Source of the DNA: Odiellus spinosus | Lineage: Eukaryota > Arthropoda > Arachnida > Opiliones > Phalangiidae | Direction: 5' to 3' | Assembly (NCBI GenBank): GCA_963920705.1 | Contig: OY987232.1 | Span: 6,416,700 to 6,480,699 of the forward strand | DNA: 64,000 nt | In this document: positions 29,392 through 41,367 of the stretch, piece by piece | Layout: the number at the start of each line of letters is the position of its first letter | How positions within the stretch are numbered: the stretch's first letter is position 1 | Made by a program: the position numbers and the translations under genes | Notes under the pieces: model-generated | What the model saw: the letters and a program-made list of their open reading frames with translations, nothing else | Databases searched by the model: none | What the model was told of the DNA's origin: nothing

Positions 29392-30067
29392 TGTTTAAAA
29401 TCTGGGTGTGAAACTCTGCTTATTTGAAATGAAATGCAATAAAATATTATGAATATTTTAAAAATTTAAATAGATTTATTTATTTTCATACCATTAAAGG
29501 ACATTTTTGAAACCTTAATAGGGTTCAACTAATACCAATAGGTAATTTTTGAAACCTTAATAGGGTTCAAATAATACCAATGGGTAGTTTTTGAAACCTT
29601 AATAGGGTTCAAATAATACCAATAGGTACTTTTTGAAACCTTAATAGGGTTCAAATAATACCAATGGGTAGTTTTTGAAACCTTAATAGGGTTCAAATAA
29701 TACCAATGGGTAGTTTTTAAAACCTTAATACGGTTCAAATAATACCAATAGGTAGTTTTTGAAACCTTAATAGGGTTCAAATAATACCAATGGGTAGTTT
29801 TTAAAACCTTAATACGGTTCAAATAATACCAATAGGTAGTTTTTGAAACCTTAAAAGGGTTCAAATAATACCAATGGGTAGTTTTTGAAACCTTAATAGG
29901 GTTCAAATAATACCAATGGGTAGTTTTTGAAACCTTAATAGGGTTCAAATAATACCAATGGGTAGTTTTTGAAACCTTAATAGGGTTCAAATAATACCAA
30001 TGGGTAGTTTTTAAAACTTTAATAGGGTTCAAATAATACACATATGTAGTTTTTGAAACCTTAAAAG

Positions 30068-31029
30068 TAGGGCTGGGCGAGTACTCGATTGATTCGAGTA
30101 ACTCGATCGAGTACTGAGTCGAGTACTCGACTCGGTACTCGATCGACCTCATTTTACTACTCGTGACGAGTATCGAGTATTGGTTTTACTACTCGAAAAA
30201 CTACTCGATAAGTATTCGCGGAACCCATTAGAAACTCGGCAAGGCTAGTAAATAGAAATTAATATCGAATTCGTACACAAAGGAAAGATAAGAAAAAATA
30301 TAAAATTGTGTGGACATAAAAACGCTCAGGCTGGCTCTTCGCCGCCTGCAGAAATTCAAAAGTCTAGAGAGGGGTTGTCATGTAGCACAGTTATATTTTT
30401 TTGTAAAAATTGATGGTGCGGACGACGCAATAGAGGCTATTTGAAAATAGCGCCTCTATAGCGTCGTCTGCTCCATCAATTTTTACTAAAAAATTATAAC
30501 TGCCACCTGAGTGACCTGACAACCCCTCTCTAGACTTTCTTATCTCTCCATGCGGCGAAATGGAATTTCTTGGCGGGATAGGACCTGCCTGGAGTCTGGA
30601 CCCTGCAAGCGTTTTAGTTTTAGTTTGGATTTCTGTCTTCTGAAGTTTTAATTTGGAATTTTACTTTTGGGTCGTAAGGTGGGAAACTGGAACTTTCTTT
30701 GCAAGCACTGATTTATTATTTCTACATGAAAATCTAAAAGTTCCTGAATCTAAACAGTGAAATTTTCTAACTTTAGTTCTGACTGATCTCTACTTCATGT
30801 AATGTAATATAACACAAAAAGCGTTAACAGTTGTAAAAGTTTTAAAATATGGTTTTCTTTATATTGTTATTGTTAATGTGGAATGGTTAAACCTAAGCTC
30901 ACTCTTTAATTAGTTAATACTCGCGAGTACTCGAGTGCATGAAAATTAACCAAGGCCCAACTACTCTATACTCGACACAACATTTAATACTCGACTCGGT
31001 ACCCTAAAAGTACTACTCGCCCAGCCCTA
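30068..31029. mobile_element. Non-autonomous hAT-type element
   Basis: Ends TAGGGCTGGGCGAGTACTCG and its inverted form bound a 962-bp insertion. CTTAAAAG flanks it on both sides (30,060-30,067 and 31,030-31,037), an 8-bp target duplication as in hAT elements. Subterminal GAGTACTCGA words recur at both ends. No transposase frame. A 164-bp palindromic MITE is nested at 30,367-30,530. Confidence 0.85.
30367..30530. mobile_element. Palindromic MITE nested in the hAT element
   Basis: GAGAGGGGTTGTCA... and ...TGACAACCCCTCTC form inverted ends flanked by TA on both sides. The interior is also largely self-complementary. A TA flank suggests the Tc1/mariner group. Confidence 0.6.
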
Positions 31030-32577
31030 CTTAAAAGGGTTCAAATAATACCAATGGGTAGTTTTTGAAACCTTAATAGGGTTTAAATAATACCAATGGG
31101 TAGTTTTTAAAACCTTAATAGGGTTCAAATAATACCAATGGGTAGTTTTTAAAACCTTAATAGGGTTCAAATAATACAAATATGTAGTTTTTGAAACCTT
31201 AATAGGGTTCAAATAATACAAATATGTAGTTTTTGAAACCTTAATAGGGTTCAAATAATACAAATATGTAGTTTTTGAAACCTTAATAGGGTTCAAATAA
31301 TACCAATGGGTAGTTTTTAAAACCTTAATACGGTTCAAATAATACCAATAGGTAGTTTTTGAAACCTTAATAGGGTTCAAATAATACCAATGGGTAGTTT
31401 TTGAAACCTTAATAGGGTTCAAATAATACCAATGGGTAGTTTTTGAAACCTTAATAGGGTTCAAATAATACCAATGGGTAGTTTTTGAAACCTTAATAGG
31501 GTTCAGATAATACCAATGGGTAGTTTTTAAAACCTTAATAGGGTTCAAATAATACATATATGTAGTTTTTGAAACCTTAAAAGGGTTCAAATAATACCAA
31601 TGGGTAGTTTTTGAAACCTTAATAGGGTTTAAATAATACCAATAGGTATTTTTTGAAACCTTAATAGGGTTCAAATAATACCAATGGGTAGTTTTTGAAA
31701 CTGCTCATATGAGGGCTTCCCAGGTTAGGTTAGTTAATCTCTCGAATATGTCCATCCTTCCAACTAGTTAATCCCTCGGGCTACACATTCCATCTTGAAA
31801 TCTTTAAGGTAAAGTTAAGTTATGTTAATTAAAGCCTGTAAATAGCACATCCCTCCAACTTGGTATTTCCTTGCTCGGGCTAACCCGTCCCTCTTGTACT
31901 ATTTAAGGTAAGGTTAGGTTAGTTAATCCATCGAATTATCGAATCCCTCTTTTACTACTTTAGGTAAGGTTAGGTAGTTAATCCCTGTCTTTCGAGATTT
32001 GTACCAGGCTCTTAAATACGTATAGATTGAAGCCTTAATTAAACGCTTTAATTTTTATTCAGGATTAGTATGAATTAAGGTTCAAGGGACCTATAAAGCA
32101 AAATTGTGAAATGTGGACGAGGTTTATAAACTTTTGGTGAAAAAGGGACAGAAATTATACCAAAAAGAGGTTGCTTCACACCCTTAAAAGGGCTATTTAT
32201 CTGACTCGGATCAAACCCGTGAAGGGACACAAATTGGGGTTAGAGTTAGAGCAATGCTTAGTAAAAACTATGCTTAGTAGACTTAAGGCGCGTTCAGACT
32301 ATCCAACTTTAGTCAGCTGACAAATGACAGACTTGTCGGGCCGAGTTGTAACACAATTCAGTCAGGTCAGGTGGCGCGTTCACACCACCCAACTAGTCGG
32401 GCCGACTACCCTTGGCCCACAAGAGGGCGTACAAAGCTGTGCAGAAACATTTTACCAACAGGAACGATCATTTTAGAGACGTCTGCATAGGGGTTTCGCT
32501 TTCACCGATTTTTATTGTTTCATTACTTTCGTAACACGTCATTTCGATTGATAATTATTAAAAATCCGAAAGTGATG

Positions 32578-34208
32578 AATCTTGACGAAGATAGTCTCAG
32601 GAAAAAAACAGTAGCTTTGATGGGGATTGCCCTTTTAATTGATAGAAAAGAAAACGAAAAGAAATGAAGAAACAACGTTCGGTGTGGGTTAAGCCTTGGT
32701 TAGTTCGAAGGAAAGAAAAAGGAGCCTTCTCTTTGGTAAATGAGTTACAACTGGAAGATGCTTGTAGCTATAGAGGCTACCTTCGAATGTCATAAGACAC
32801 ATTTCTTTTAGTATTAAATGCCGTTAAACATGATATCGAAAAGCAGGATACATTGTTTAGGGAGGCAATCCCTTGCGAAGAGCGTTTGGCTGTAACTCTT
32901 CGTTTTTTGGCAACAGGTGTGTATCAACTAAATAATTGTAATTAAATTATAAGTGTAATAGACATTTAATATTTTATTTTAGGAGAAAGCATGCATTCTT
33001 TGAAATATCAATTCAGAATGGGCTTGAGCACAGTTCATATCATTATTTACGAAACATGCAATTCAATTTTCAATAAGCTGGCGCCTAAGTAATGTTTAAT
33101 GATGAAATCCTTTACGCCTGATTAATTAAGTTATTATTTTATAAACAGGCACCTTGCATTTCCGCAAAACACTGAAGACTGGATAAACATTGCTAAGGAT
33201 TTCAAAAAAAATTGGCAATTTGATTATTGCATTGGTGAAATTGATGGAAAGCACGTAAACGTTACTGCTCCACCAAATTCTAGCTCATACTACTACAATT
33301 ACAAAGGCAGCTTTAGCATTGTTCTCTAGGCTCTTGTTGATGCTAATTGCAAAGTACGTATTGAGTTAGTGGAAATGTTTTCTGGTTTAATAGGTTTTGC
33401 CAAATGGCAAGCTTATTAGAGCCATTCTTATGGGTCATTAAAACCATTAGGGTAAATGCCGTTGTATATAGCAGTACTTAACAAATCATAATCGCACATC
33501 TTCATTTGGCATTTAAAGTTTCAATTTATTAAACATAGGCAATATTTGTGGATGTTGGAACCAATGGAAGGTGCCACGATAGTTCTACATTCATAAACTC
33601 TAAGCTCTACGAAGCTTTAACAAGAGATGTAGAAAAGCTACCGAAACCCCAACCACTACCAGGACGGGTAAAAGATGTTCCATTTGTGATAGTAGGCGAT
33701 GAAGCGTTCACATTAAAACCCAATATGATGAGGCCTTTTTCTAAAAGCGAGCTTACTTTCCACAAAAGAGTGTTTAACCTTAGGTAAAAGGCTTTTTATA
33801 TTAGCATAATTATCTGTTTATTAAGAATGGAATATTTTTAGACTTTCAAGAGCTCGGAGGGTGTCAGAAAACTTTTTTGGGATTATTGCTAGTCGCTTCA
33901 GGATTCTGCTGGGTACCATTCAAGCAAAACCAGAAAATGTCGAAGCGATCGTTCTGGCTATTTCTACGCTGCATAATATATTACGCCAGCAAAGTATAGA
34001 CAGCCAAGAGAAAACTGAATACGATTCCGAATCGAGCGATGAAGAGTGTGGAGACAAAAACGTAAAAGGAACGACGTTGCTAAGGCCTCTTGCCCATCAA
34101 GGTTGTCGTGCATCACTAACAGCGAAAGAGATTCAGGAGGAATTTATGGGTTATTTCTGCAATGAAGGGGCTTTGGACTGGCAGTGGAAAAGGGTGCGAG
34201 AGTATTGA
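32578..34208 (+). pseudogene. Harbinger (HARBI1-like) transposase, broken
   Basis: Exons near 32,578-32,916, 32,983-33,088, 33,149-33,353, 33,539-33,783 and 33,842-34,208, with GT...AG junctions. Motifs: ERLAVTLRFLATG at the end of exon 1; CIGEIDGKHVNVTAP (first Asp) in exon 3; FVDVGTNGRCHDSSTF (second) and VIVGDEAF in exon 4; SRARRVSENFFGI (Glu) in exon 5. Breaks: a frameshift in exon 1 after RKENEKK, and an in-frame TAG in exon 3 after KGSFSIVL. The catalytic residues remain, but the frame does not. The protein cuts and inserts the element together with its MADF partner. Confidence 0.88.
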
Positions 34209-34464
34209 TATATATTTTAACGTTAATCCGAAGCACGCACATGAAAACTTCAAACAATTTCACGCGGTAATTTTACTAAAATTAAAAGACAGAAGTTCAC
34301 TTTTTGCATAGTAAAAAGTTTATTTATTTTGTACGGCTCTCACGGTACATGTTTTTTTGAAAGAAAATGAACAGTAAAGTTTATGTTTTTACGAAAAGTT
34401 CTTAATATGGGGTTGCGTAATTTAATTTTGGGCAGACAAATGAGAAATAAACTAGTCAAACATC

Positions 34465-35336
34465 TTAATCAATAGGACTTCCATGTTTTCTTTCAAATAT
34501 CATTTGCATGAACCTGCATTTAAGTTCATCGGAGTCTTTGGTTGGTAGTAACCTCAGTTGGGAAGCAATGAAAGAACCAAAAAGTTCGTGTTCATCAAGA
34601 ATTTCTTTCTTGCTGGGAGTTTTAAGCACTGCCAAAGCTTCCGCTAGAAATTCCACTGATGTTGCTGTTGATGTATCCAGTGTTCTCTTCTTCTTTCGTT
34701 TCGAGGTGTTATTATATTCAGAGTGCCTAACATCAGAACACGAACGTTGATGGCCGAGGCTTTGATCTTTCTGTTACGATTTCTGGATTATCATTGCCAC
34801 ACTCATTTTCATCAACATCAGGCTCAATAATCTCATCTGCAAAAAATCTTAAGCAATCCTCCCGATTTAAGGAATTGTCTTCTTCGTTTTGCCCCTATAT
34901 AGATGAAACCAAATTAAGTACACAAAACAATGAAAATAACATTTTTCCTATACCTCTTGAATGAGCTTCGCCTCTTGATGAAAAATACGTCCTTAAGCCC
35001 TCCCAACGGCTTTTAATATCGTTCACTTAAAATTAAATACTAAAATTAGAATAGCCATACTAGAAATTAGATTTGAAATAAGTGCTTACCTGAGCAGCCA
35101 ATTACTTTCGCCGCGTCCACAAACAGCTTGTCTCGAAGGCCAGTTTTTTTGTAATTCAAGTGTTTTGGATTATAAATAAACTCACATTCTCGAATAAATT
35201 CGATTAATTTGTGAGTGTCGCTACTATTCCAATGAAATTTCTACAGTTAAGAAAATAATAAATCTATATTAATATTCAAAGAGGAAAAACCATCAAAACT
35301 TCATATTATTTACCCCATTCTGCTTATTAGCTGCCA
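34465..35336 (-). pseudogene. Harbinger MADF-BESS DNA-binding protein, probably broken
   Basis: The first exon starts ATGGCAGCTAATAAGCAG at 35,336. Exon 2 (35,240-35,090) encodes the MADF domain: SDTHKLIEFIRECEFIYNPK, then LRDKLFVDAAKVIGCS. A third small exon (about 34,960-35,027) reads VNDIKSRWEGLRTYFSS, the end of MADF. The last part (to 34,465) ends with a BESS-like motif, DEHELFGSFIASQLRLLP, then FMQMIFERK. A change of frame around 34,740 suggests damage. In active elements this protein binds the termini and brings in the nuclease. Confidence 0.75.
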
Positions 35337-36155
35337 TTTTGCCAAGGCCCGAATTTCCGAAATAGTATTTGACTCTTTTAACAACTGTACTCTCTCTCTC
35401 TCTCGCGGAGTCGCGCTGAAAAAAATACGACACGTGCCCTATGACGTAATGTTTTCACCTCTTTTGATTGGTTTCCTTCTTCTCCGATTTTAGTCGGCCC
35501 GACTCAAATCGCCTACCTACCCGATTAAAATCCGAGCTTCGACCTGACAATAGTACGGTCTGGTGAAACGTTCACATTGCCTGACAAACTAGACCGACTA
35601 GTCAGTCTGGGTTTGTCAGCTGACTAAAGTTGGATAGTCTGAATGGGCCTTTAGTCTTCTACTCCGAATATTTTATTATTGTTAAAAATTTTCCAAAAAA
35701 AAAAGGATAAAGACGACCTTGGAAACCTTCTTCTGTTATTGATGTTGTTTTTAAATTCTTCCAGTACAAATTCATTTGATTTTTTTTTCCTATGTCGTCT
35801 TAATACGTTTTTTGGAAAATATTTAATAATAATAAAATATTTGGAGTAGTTGACTTAGTCTTCTAAGCATAATGTTAAAGATATTAAATTGCTTTGACTC
35901 TAACACTAATTTGTGTCCCTTCATGGGTTTGATAAAGAGCCCTTTTTAGGGGTGCGAAGCAACCTCTTTTTTGTATAATTTATTTAATTCTGAAAATAAT
36001 TTTAACGCGCTTCCCTTTGTAGCGTATAGTTGCCTGTTTACAATAAATATATTTTTCGAGACAAACTTTAGAATTAACCCCACGAGAACACTTGATACGA
36101 TTGTTAAAAATCTTTTATAAAATTCTCGTCATCTTGAATTGCAAGTCATATATTT

Positions 36156-36384
36156 TTAAGGTTTAAGTTTTTTTTTCGCTTTAAATAAGAACTCGTAAAT
36201 AAAAAGACAGGCGATTAAGCTTTGTAAGACCAGAAAAATCATAAATATTGCTCCCAAATCCTCCAAGTGTAACGACTGAATCTCTGGAAACGAGTTCACA
36301 GTGTCTGTACATTTCTGGTAGTCTCCTATTTTTTCATTTTCAAGCCATTTATTAACTAGGCCACCTTCAAAAGCCCATCTGATT
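36156..36384 (-). CDS. Ionotropic receptor, last exon
   Basis: The exon follows TTATTTCAG on the minus strand and reads IRWAFEGGLVNKWLENEKIG, then SLHLEDLGAIFMIFLVLQSL and a basic end. This is the classic IR ending: S2 lobe Glu/Gly-Leu segment, short loop, 'L.LEDL..IF' then the last transmembrane helix and a short tail. The split codon joins in phase with the exon at 39,553-39,845 (NK-K-IRW). IRs are ligand-gated channels of arthropod chemosensory neurons. TM1, pore and TM2 exons are not seen in the window. Confidence 0.72.
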
Positions 36385-39300
36385 CTGAAATAATATCGTG
36401 TATTAATAATTGTCACAGGGAAATATTAGGAATTAAAGGTTTAGGGACAAATTTTGCTCTTAAAGTATGTACTAGGCCATGTTACAAAAATCATTAATCT
36501 CTAGTAAAACGGCAGAATAGTAAACAATATTATTGCATATTGAAAAATTAAATCGTCGTTTTGATATACCAAAAATTCGCTGCAACGGAATAATAGTGAC
36601 GGCATGGGGAAATCTCTAGTAATTTAAAGAGAGAAGTCGATACCTAATCGCTTAAATAAGCCTATGGTGGTAGCGGGTAATTTCGCTTTTAATAAAATTA
36701 CCAAGAGAACTCTCCCAATGTTAACCGTGTTCAATTTAGGTATATCTTTTTATAAATTGAATTTTTACGCGTATTTCAAGCTACTTTGCTTTCCTTAACT
36801 TTGATTGGTCTAAAAGATACGAAACATTTTTCAAGGTCAGTCGACGCGGCCAATTCCGTCCAGAAGAGTGTAATTCTGTCCGGCCTGAGTCTAATTCCGA
36901 CCAGTGGCGGATAATACTCGTCCACCCGCGGCTAATCGCCGGACAGTGGCGGGTAATGTCCGTCCACCCGTAGAATCACGGAATAATGTGTACAATTTTC
37001 TCTATACCCAAAGTTTTCAACTATTCGCTCTATCTGGATAAAACAACCATTGTAAAAGTTAAAAGCTACCAAATTCATTTTAATACTCACGTATTTTATT
37101 ATGAAATAAATTATAATAAATTTCAGCTTTAAATATTAAATTCATAAAATTTTACTCAGTTCCAAAGGCGATTAAAACACCCACATGAGCATTTTCCATT
37201 TTTACACGGTCAAAAACCGCGCCATATTACGTTCTAAGCCTTATTTTAAAGTACTGTTACGATACACTACCGCCCTCTATACTGAATTAGTGTTAAAAAT
37301 ATTTCCAGCCCTGAAAGACTGCGAAAAAAAGGGGGAAAAACACGCTTTCTACTTTAAATTATTGAATTGTCAATCGTCAATGATTTTCAAGCTCGCAAAT
37401 TCGCGTTTTAATTTGGTATTTTGAAGTTAATTAACTTTAAACTTAACATTGTTTCGAGAGAACGGAATTGGCCTCTGTCGGTAGTTTTTTTATAATATTC
37501 GATAAATAATTAAATACGGCATCAAGATTAAATCTGAGACGCTTATTTTGTTGCTAAAGTTCTGGGTTTTCGAGTGATATAGGGTTCGTATCTGTACAGT
37601 TTCCGTGTTTGTTTTTAATCCTTATTTCCGGAGCCATAAAAAGCTTCAGTCCCTTAAATTGGCATTAATTTAATAGGAATAAATTGCTACTTGATTAATT
37701 ATAGTCGTGTCTTAGCCGTGCCATGGTATATTACTTAATGAGCGAAAAATGAGTGATCGAAAATTGACAAATTTGATCAAATTTTCTTGGATCGATATTA
37801 ATTGTGACGGGGGCGCAATTAGTATCGATCCAAGAAAATTCGATCAATAAAGGTTAGGTTAAAGGGAGAATGCAACCTAATTACAAGTGATTTTTTATAG
37901 ATTCCTTACGTTTACATAGGCCTAATCCATCAATAAAAAGTTTACAATACAAATATTAAACTAGAAATAAAACTAAAACTTACCCTGAAAATAGGCTTAG
38001 CGGGATTCATGGAGATCCTGAATTGCAAGGCCCGTCGTTCACGCGAGATCTCCACGAGACTTTCGTCACGTGCGACCTTACACGCGAGGAAAACAGGACC
38101 TCCATGAATCCCACTAAGCGTATTTTCAGGGTAAGTTTTAAATTTATTTCTAGTTTAATATTTGTTTGTAAATATTTTCAGTAGTGGATTAGGCCTATTT
38201 AAACAATAAGGAATCGATAAAAACCACTTGTTGTTAGGTTGCATTCTCCCTTTAAAGGAGACAAAGGTTTTTTGAGCTAGACGCCGTGATCCGGTAGCAG
38301 AATGGTTAGCATAGACGGCTGTTAACCGGAAGATTGGACACTATATTATAAATAGTACATTTAAGTAATGCTCATTTGCTAATTCTCCTTTAGAAAACTT
38401 CGCTTTTGAATGCGAATCAGAGGTTTACTTCAGGTTAGATTAGGCAAGGTTAGGTTAGTTTCCAGTTTAAGTTAGTTTAGGTTAGTTTCCATAATACTGG
38501 GTTGCAACAGTTTTTCAGATTCAAATTCCCTGACCTTTTCCAACGATTTTACCTGACCGTTTCAGCTAATACTACCCAATTTTTAACCTTTTATTTTTTT
38601 AAAAATCGCGTTCGCCAAACTTTTTGCAAGCGTATCTTTGTTCTAGTCTACACAACTGACACGGTCAGCCTCTAATGTTTTCGGCCGATTATGATAGTAA
38701 TTTCTTGGCTTCTTGAAAGATCCTTAAATTCCCAGACTTTTCCCTGACGCTTTTGGTTCATTTTCAAATTCCCTGACTCTTCCTGGTTTTTCCCTGACCT
38801 GTGGCAACCCTGGGTTAAGTTCGGTAAGTTTACAGGTCAAATTAGCCGAGCCTTTTCCTACGGCCTTGAAATATTTTTTTTTGACGGGGCGTTTATCAGT
38901 GCCTAAAATAAGTCCTTTTTCGTTTAATTCGTGCAACCCAAATTAAAGATTCACATTTTAAAATTAAAGTGGACGGAATTAGAATTGGACGGAATTACCC
39001 GCCACCACCCTAGTCCACCGGTAATAAAAATTACAAACTAATATTAAAGTAGAAATAAAATTACAACTTAACCGAATTCGTTAAGATCCTCAATTTCTGC
39101 GCGTTGAAGGACCATCAACCAATGAGCAAAGGCCCTTTGTTATGGCGAGATCTCCATGAGATTGAAAGTTGGAAGTTTGGAACTTCAATGCGAAGAGCTT
39201 CAGGATCTCCATGAATTGAGCTTAGCTTATTCAAAATGAAATTGGTTTATTTTAAATAAATGGTACTAGATTAATATTTTTTACTAGTGGGTTAGGCCTA

Positions 39301-39552
39301 CTTAAACGATAAGGAATCGATAATAAAGACATTTGTTGTTAGGTTGCATTCTCCCTTTAAGATCGAGCTGCAAAAGAGAAAGGACTCGCCTCGGCACAAT
39401 ACCAAAGTTTATCAGAAAAAAAAATTGAGATTGGCTTGAAATAAGAAGAGGGTGTTTGAGTAGAAAAACTTTTACCCTTCACCCTCCCATAAACCCTACA
39501 CAGTATAAATAATTATGTTCGGTTGCATGAATTTTCTATACGTCACGTTTAC
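36385..39552 (-). other. 3.2-kb IR intron rich in MITEs
   Basis: It contains a block of CCAATTCCGTCC-like words (36,848-36,970), a hairpin at 37,775-37,847, a piggyBac-type MITE (37,863-38,251), a tRNA-like head (38,288-38,340) and a second, partial copy of the MITE (about 39,010-39,358). Open frames inside it are short and unconvincing. Confidence 0.6.
37863..38251. mobile_element. piggyBac-type MITE (TTAA flanks)
   Basis: AGGGAGAATGCAACCTAA and its inverse bound a 389-bp, largely palindromic element flanked by TTAA at 37,859-37,862 and 38,252-38,255. The right end of a second copy, GGTTGCATTCTCCCTTTAA, lies at 39,340-39,358. There is no coding content. Confidence 0.8.
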
Positions 39553-39845
39553 TTTTTATTAAATTGCGTAACAAATGTGGTGTCTTCAAAGTCTCTTCGA
39601 AAGGCGTACGTAAATAAATGTGGGTAGATATTCTCCTTTCCAATATGAAATGTTGTTGATGGCCCCAATTTGCTACAATGCCTTCCAATGTGATATTTAA
39701 TTAGTGACTTCTCGCTAATTAGAATACAGTTGTTTTTCGATAATCTATCGAACGTTTTCAATGAAAAGAATTCCTTGAACGTTACTCTACCGTCGTAATC
39801 ATTCAGGGCTTTCCATATTTTAAGATTTGCAGGCGTAACAGCGTA
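39553..39845 (-). CDS. Ionotropic receptor, penultimate exon
   Basis: On the minus strand it starts after GGTTTTAG and ends AATAAAAA|GTAAAC. It reads TPANLKIWKALNDYDGRVTF, FFSLKTFDRLSKNNCILIS and HIGKENIYPHLFTYAFRRDF. These match the S2 ligand-binding lobe of divergent insect IRs, including the conserved 'K..I.P.LFTYAFRRDF' lead-in to the final segment. It joins in frame with 36,156-36,384. Bases 39,846-40,702 upstream show no further exon, and the 5' part may lie beyond the BEL element or be lost. Confidence 0.68.
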
Positions 39846-40702
39846 CTAAAACCAAAAACAGTTTTTAAACTGGGATTAATCAAATTTTGGACAAATAAAC
39901 AATGAATAGAATCAAGTTTAGGCAAGAGCGGCTCTAAGGCATCACTCATAACTAAAGGCCCAATTGCCGACAGTTATTGAAAAAACAGGTATTCGAGCAG
40001 ACGAAATGTTCTATCATCTATTTGATAAATTTCGACTTTCATATGATTGATGGAAATGATTTGAGTTAATACACTAACTTAACCTTATCTAAGCCTTTGT
40101 CGATCATTTGAAAGTCGATCAATTAAAACAAATTGTTGATTTTCTAAGTAGATCAATACGATCTATACCAAAAAGATTCGAGATTCTTGAAAAACGTGAA
40201 AATTTTGTTCAATTGCTTATCAATTAGGATACAAGCTATCATTTATGTACTTAAAAACAAAGTAATTCTAAACAAATCTTCTCATTCTACGTTATATACT
40301 AAAATTTTGCATTAAAATCAAACTATTATCGTTAACCTACAAAGCATAGCTGAGGGAATTAGACACAGGATATTATACGCTAGAGTGGGCGTTTGTGATT
40401 TTTAGCAACAGGGCGTGGTTGTAGTGTAGTGCGGCTATTGAACGAAAACTTCTTGAAACAAAGGTTCTAGATTCTCTCCAAATTATGCGTGCATGGCTAA
40501 ATTAGGCTTAAAGGACAAGTATCTCATGGACGAGATTTGACTTAGCAGTCTACGCGCGAATGGTGAGACTACACTTAGTGGGTTTATTTAATATGAAAAA
40601 TTAAAAAACAATTAAATAATATGTACAGAAACTTCAAATACATTTCATCAATACATTTACAAATATGTATTGTATTTCTATAACTGACAAGGGGGAACTA
40701 TA
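39846..40702. other. No gene seen between IR exon and BEL LTR
   Basis: AT-rich sequence without recognisable motifs. Confidence 0.4.
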
Positions 40703-41367
40703 TGTTGAATATTCGTATGAACAAAAATTAGGGGCGACCATTTTAAGTATTTATAATTAAGTGTTATTTATTATCATGTAAACTAATTGTGTCAATATGT
40801 ATAATTTGTATTTGTGATTTTGTTATTATTAAGTTGTATATTTTTCACTATGTTTAAGTCTATACTTGGTACACACCCGAATATATTTTGTAGCTTTTTT
40901 CATTTTATGTTTTGCTTGTAGATTTACTAATTTTGTATTTCTATTGTCAAATAATTTCGAGCAAGCACTGAAGAATGTTGGGAAAACCGAGGACGTCAGA
41001 GTGTAGGTATTCTCACCATCCATAAACTATTCTCCTCGGTTTTCAGGTCAATGAGAAAAAGTAAAAACTGGTCACTGGGCCTCCTGGGGAGTAAAGAAGG
41101 GGAAAAAATCTCACGTGCAAAAAGTGCAAAATTATTCTAAAATATTCTTGTTAAGAACATGAACATCGTGCGTGCGGGCAAGGCCTAAAAGTGGTCCAAG
41201 TAATAAGTATATTGCGAGCAAATAATTTTAAGTTAGTTAAAGTTTAGTCTTTCGAAGCAATTAATAAGTAAAGTTTAGTCTTTTTTGAGTAATAATAATA
41301 ATAAAAGCTTTATTCGGATATTCCTTATCAGGCAAAGCCTGGTTTACATAGGAGTCCTATTAAATTA

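Larger units (their letters stand above)
29494..31700. repeat. 42-bp minisatellite, about 28 copies, split by a hAT element
   Basis: The unit GGGTAGTTTTTGAAACCTTA plus 22 further bases repeats without gaps on both sides of the 30,068-31,029 insertion. The period is a multiple of three and has no minus-strand stop, so long repetitive frames of 207 and 215 codons appear; each unit would encode 14 residues such as KTTHWYYLNPIKVS. I regard this as an untranslated minisatellite. Confidence 0.9.
32286..35650. mobile_element. PIF/Harbinger element, 3.4 kb
   Basis: Terminal inverted repeats of about 38 bp begin AGGCGCGTTCAGACTATCC and end GGATAGTCTGAATGGGCCT. The 3-bp target duplication TTA is at 32,283-32,285 and 35,651-35,653. 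It carries the two Harbinger genes in convergent layout: a HARBI1-like nuclease on plus and a MADF-BESS DNA-binding protein on minus. Both contain disruptions. Confidence 0.9.
31715..35985. repeat. Degenerate third copy of the 2.7-kb repeat, split by a Harbinger element
   Basis: 31,715-32,285 and 35,651-35,985 match the 3' third of copies A and B: AGGTTAGTTAATC subrepeats, then the foldback arms with GAGGTTGCTTC and its inverse GAAGCAACCTC. It is more diverged than A and B are from each other, so it is an older copy. Confidence 0.75.

Noticed and set aside
29529..31674. Long repetitive minus-strand frames of 207 and 215 codons
   Set aside because: They are products of a 42-bp minisatellite with no stop in that frame. 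There is no start context or unique domain, and the array is interrupted by a transposon.
29494..31700. CRISPR-like array
   Set aside because: The repeats are contiguous with no unique spacers, and the DNA is eukaryotic.
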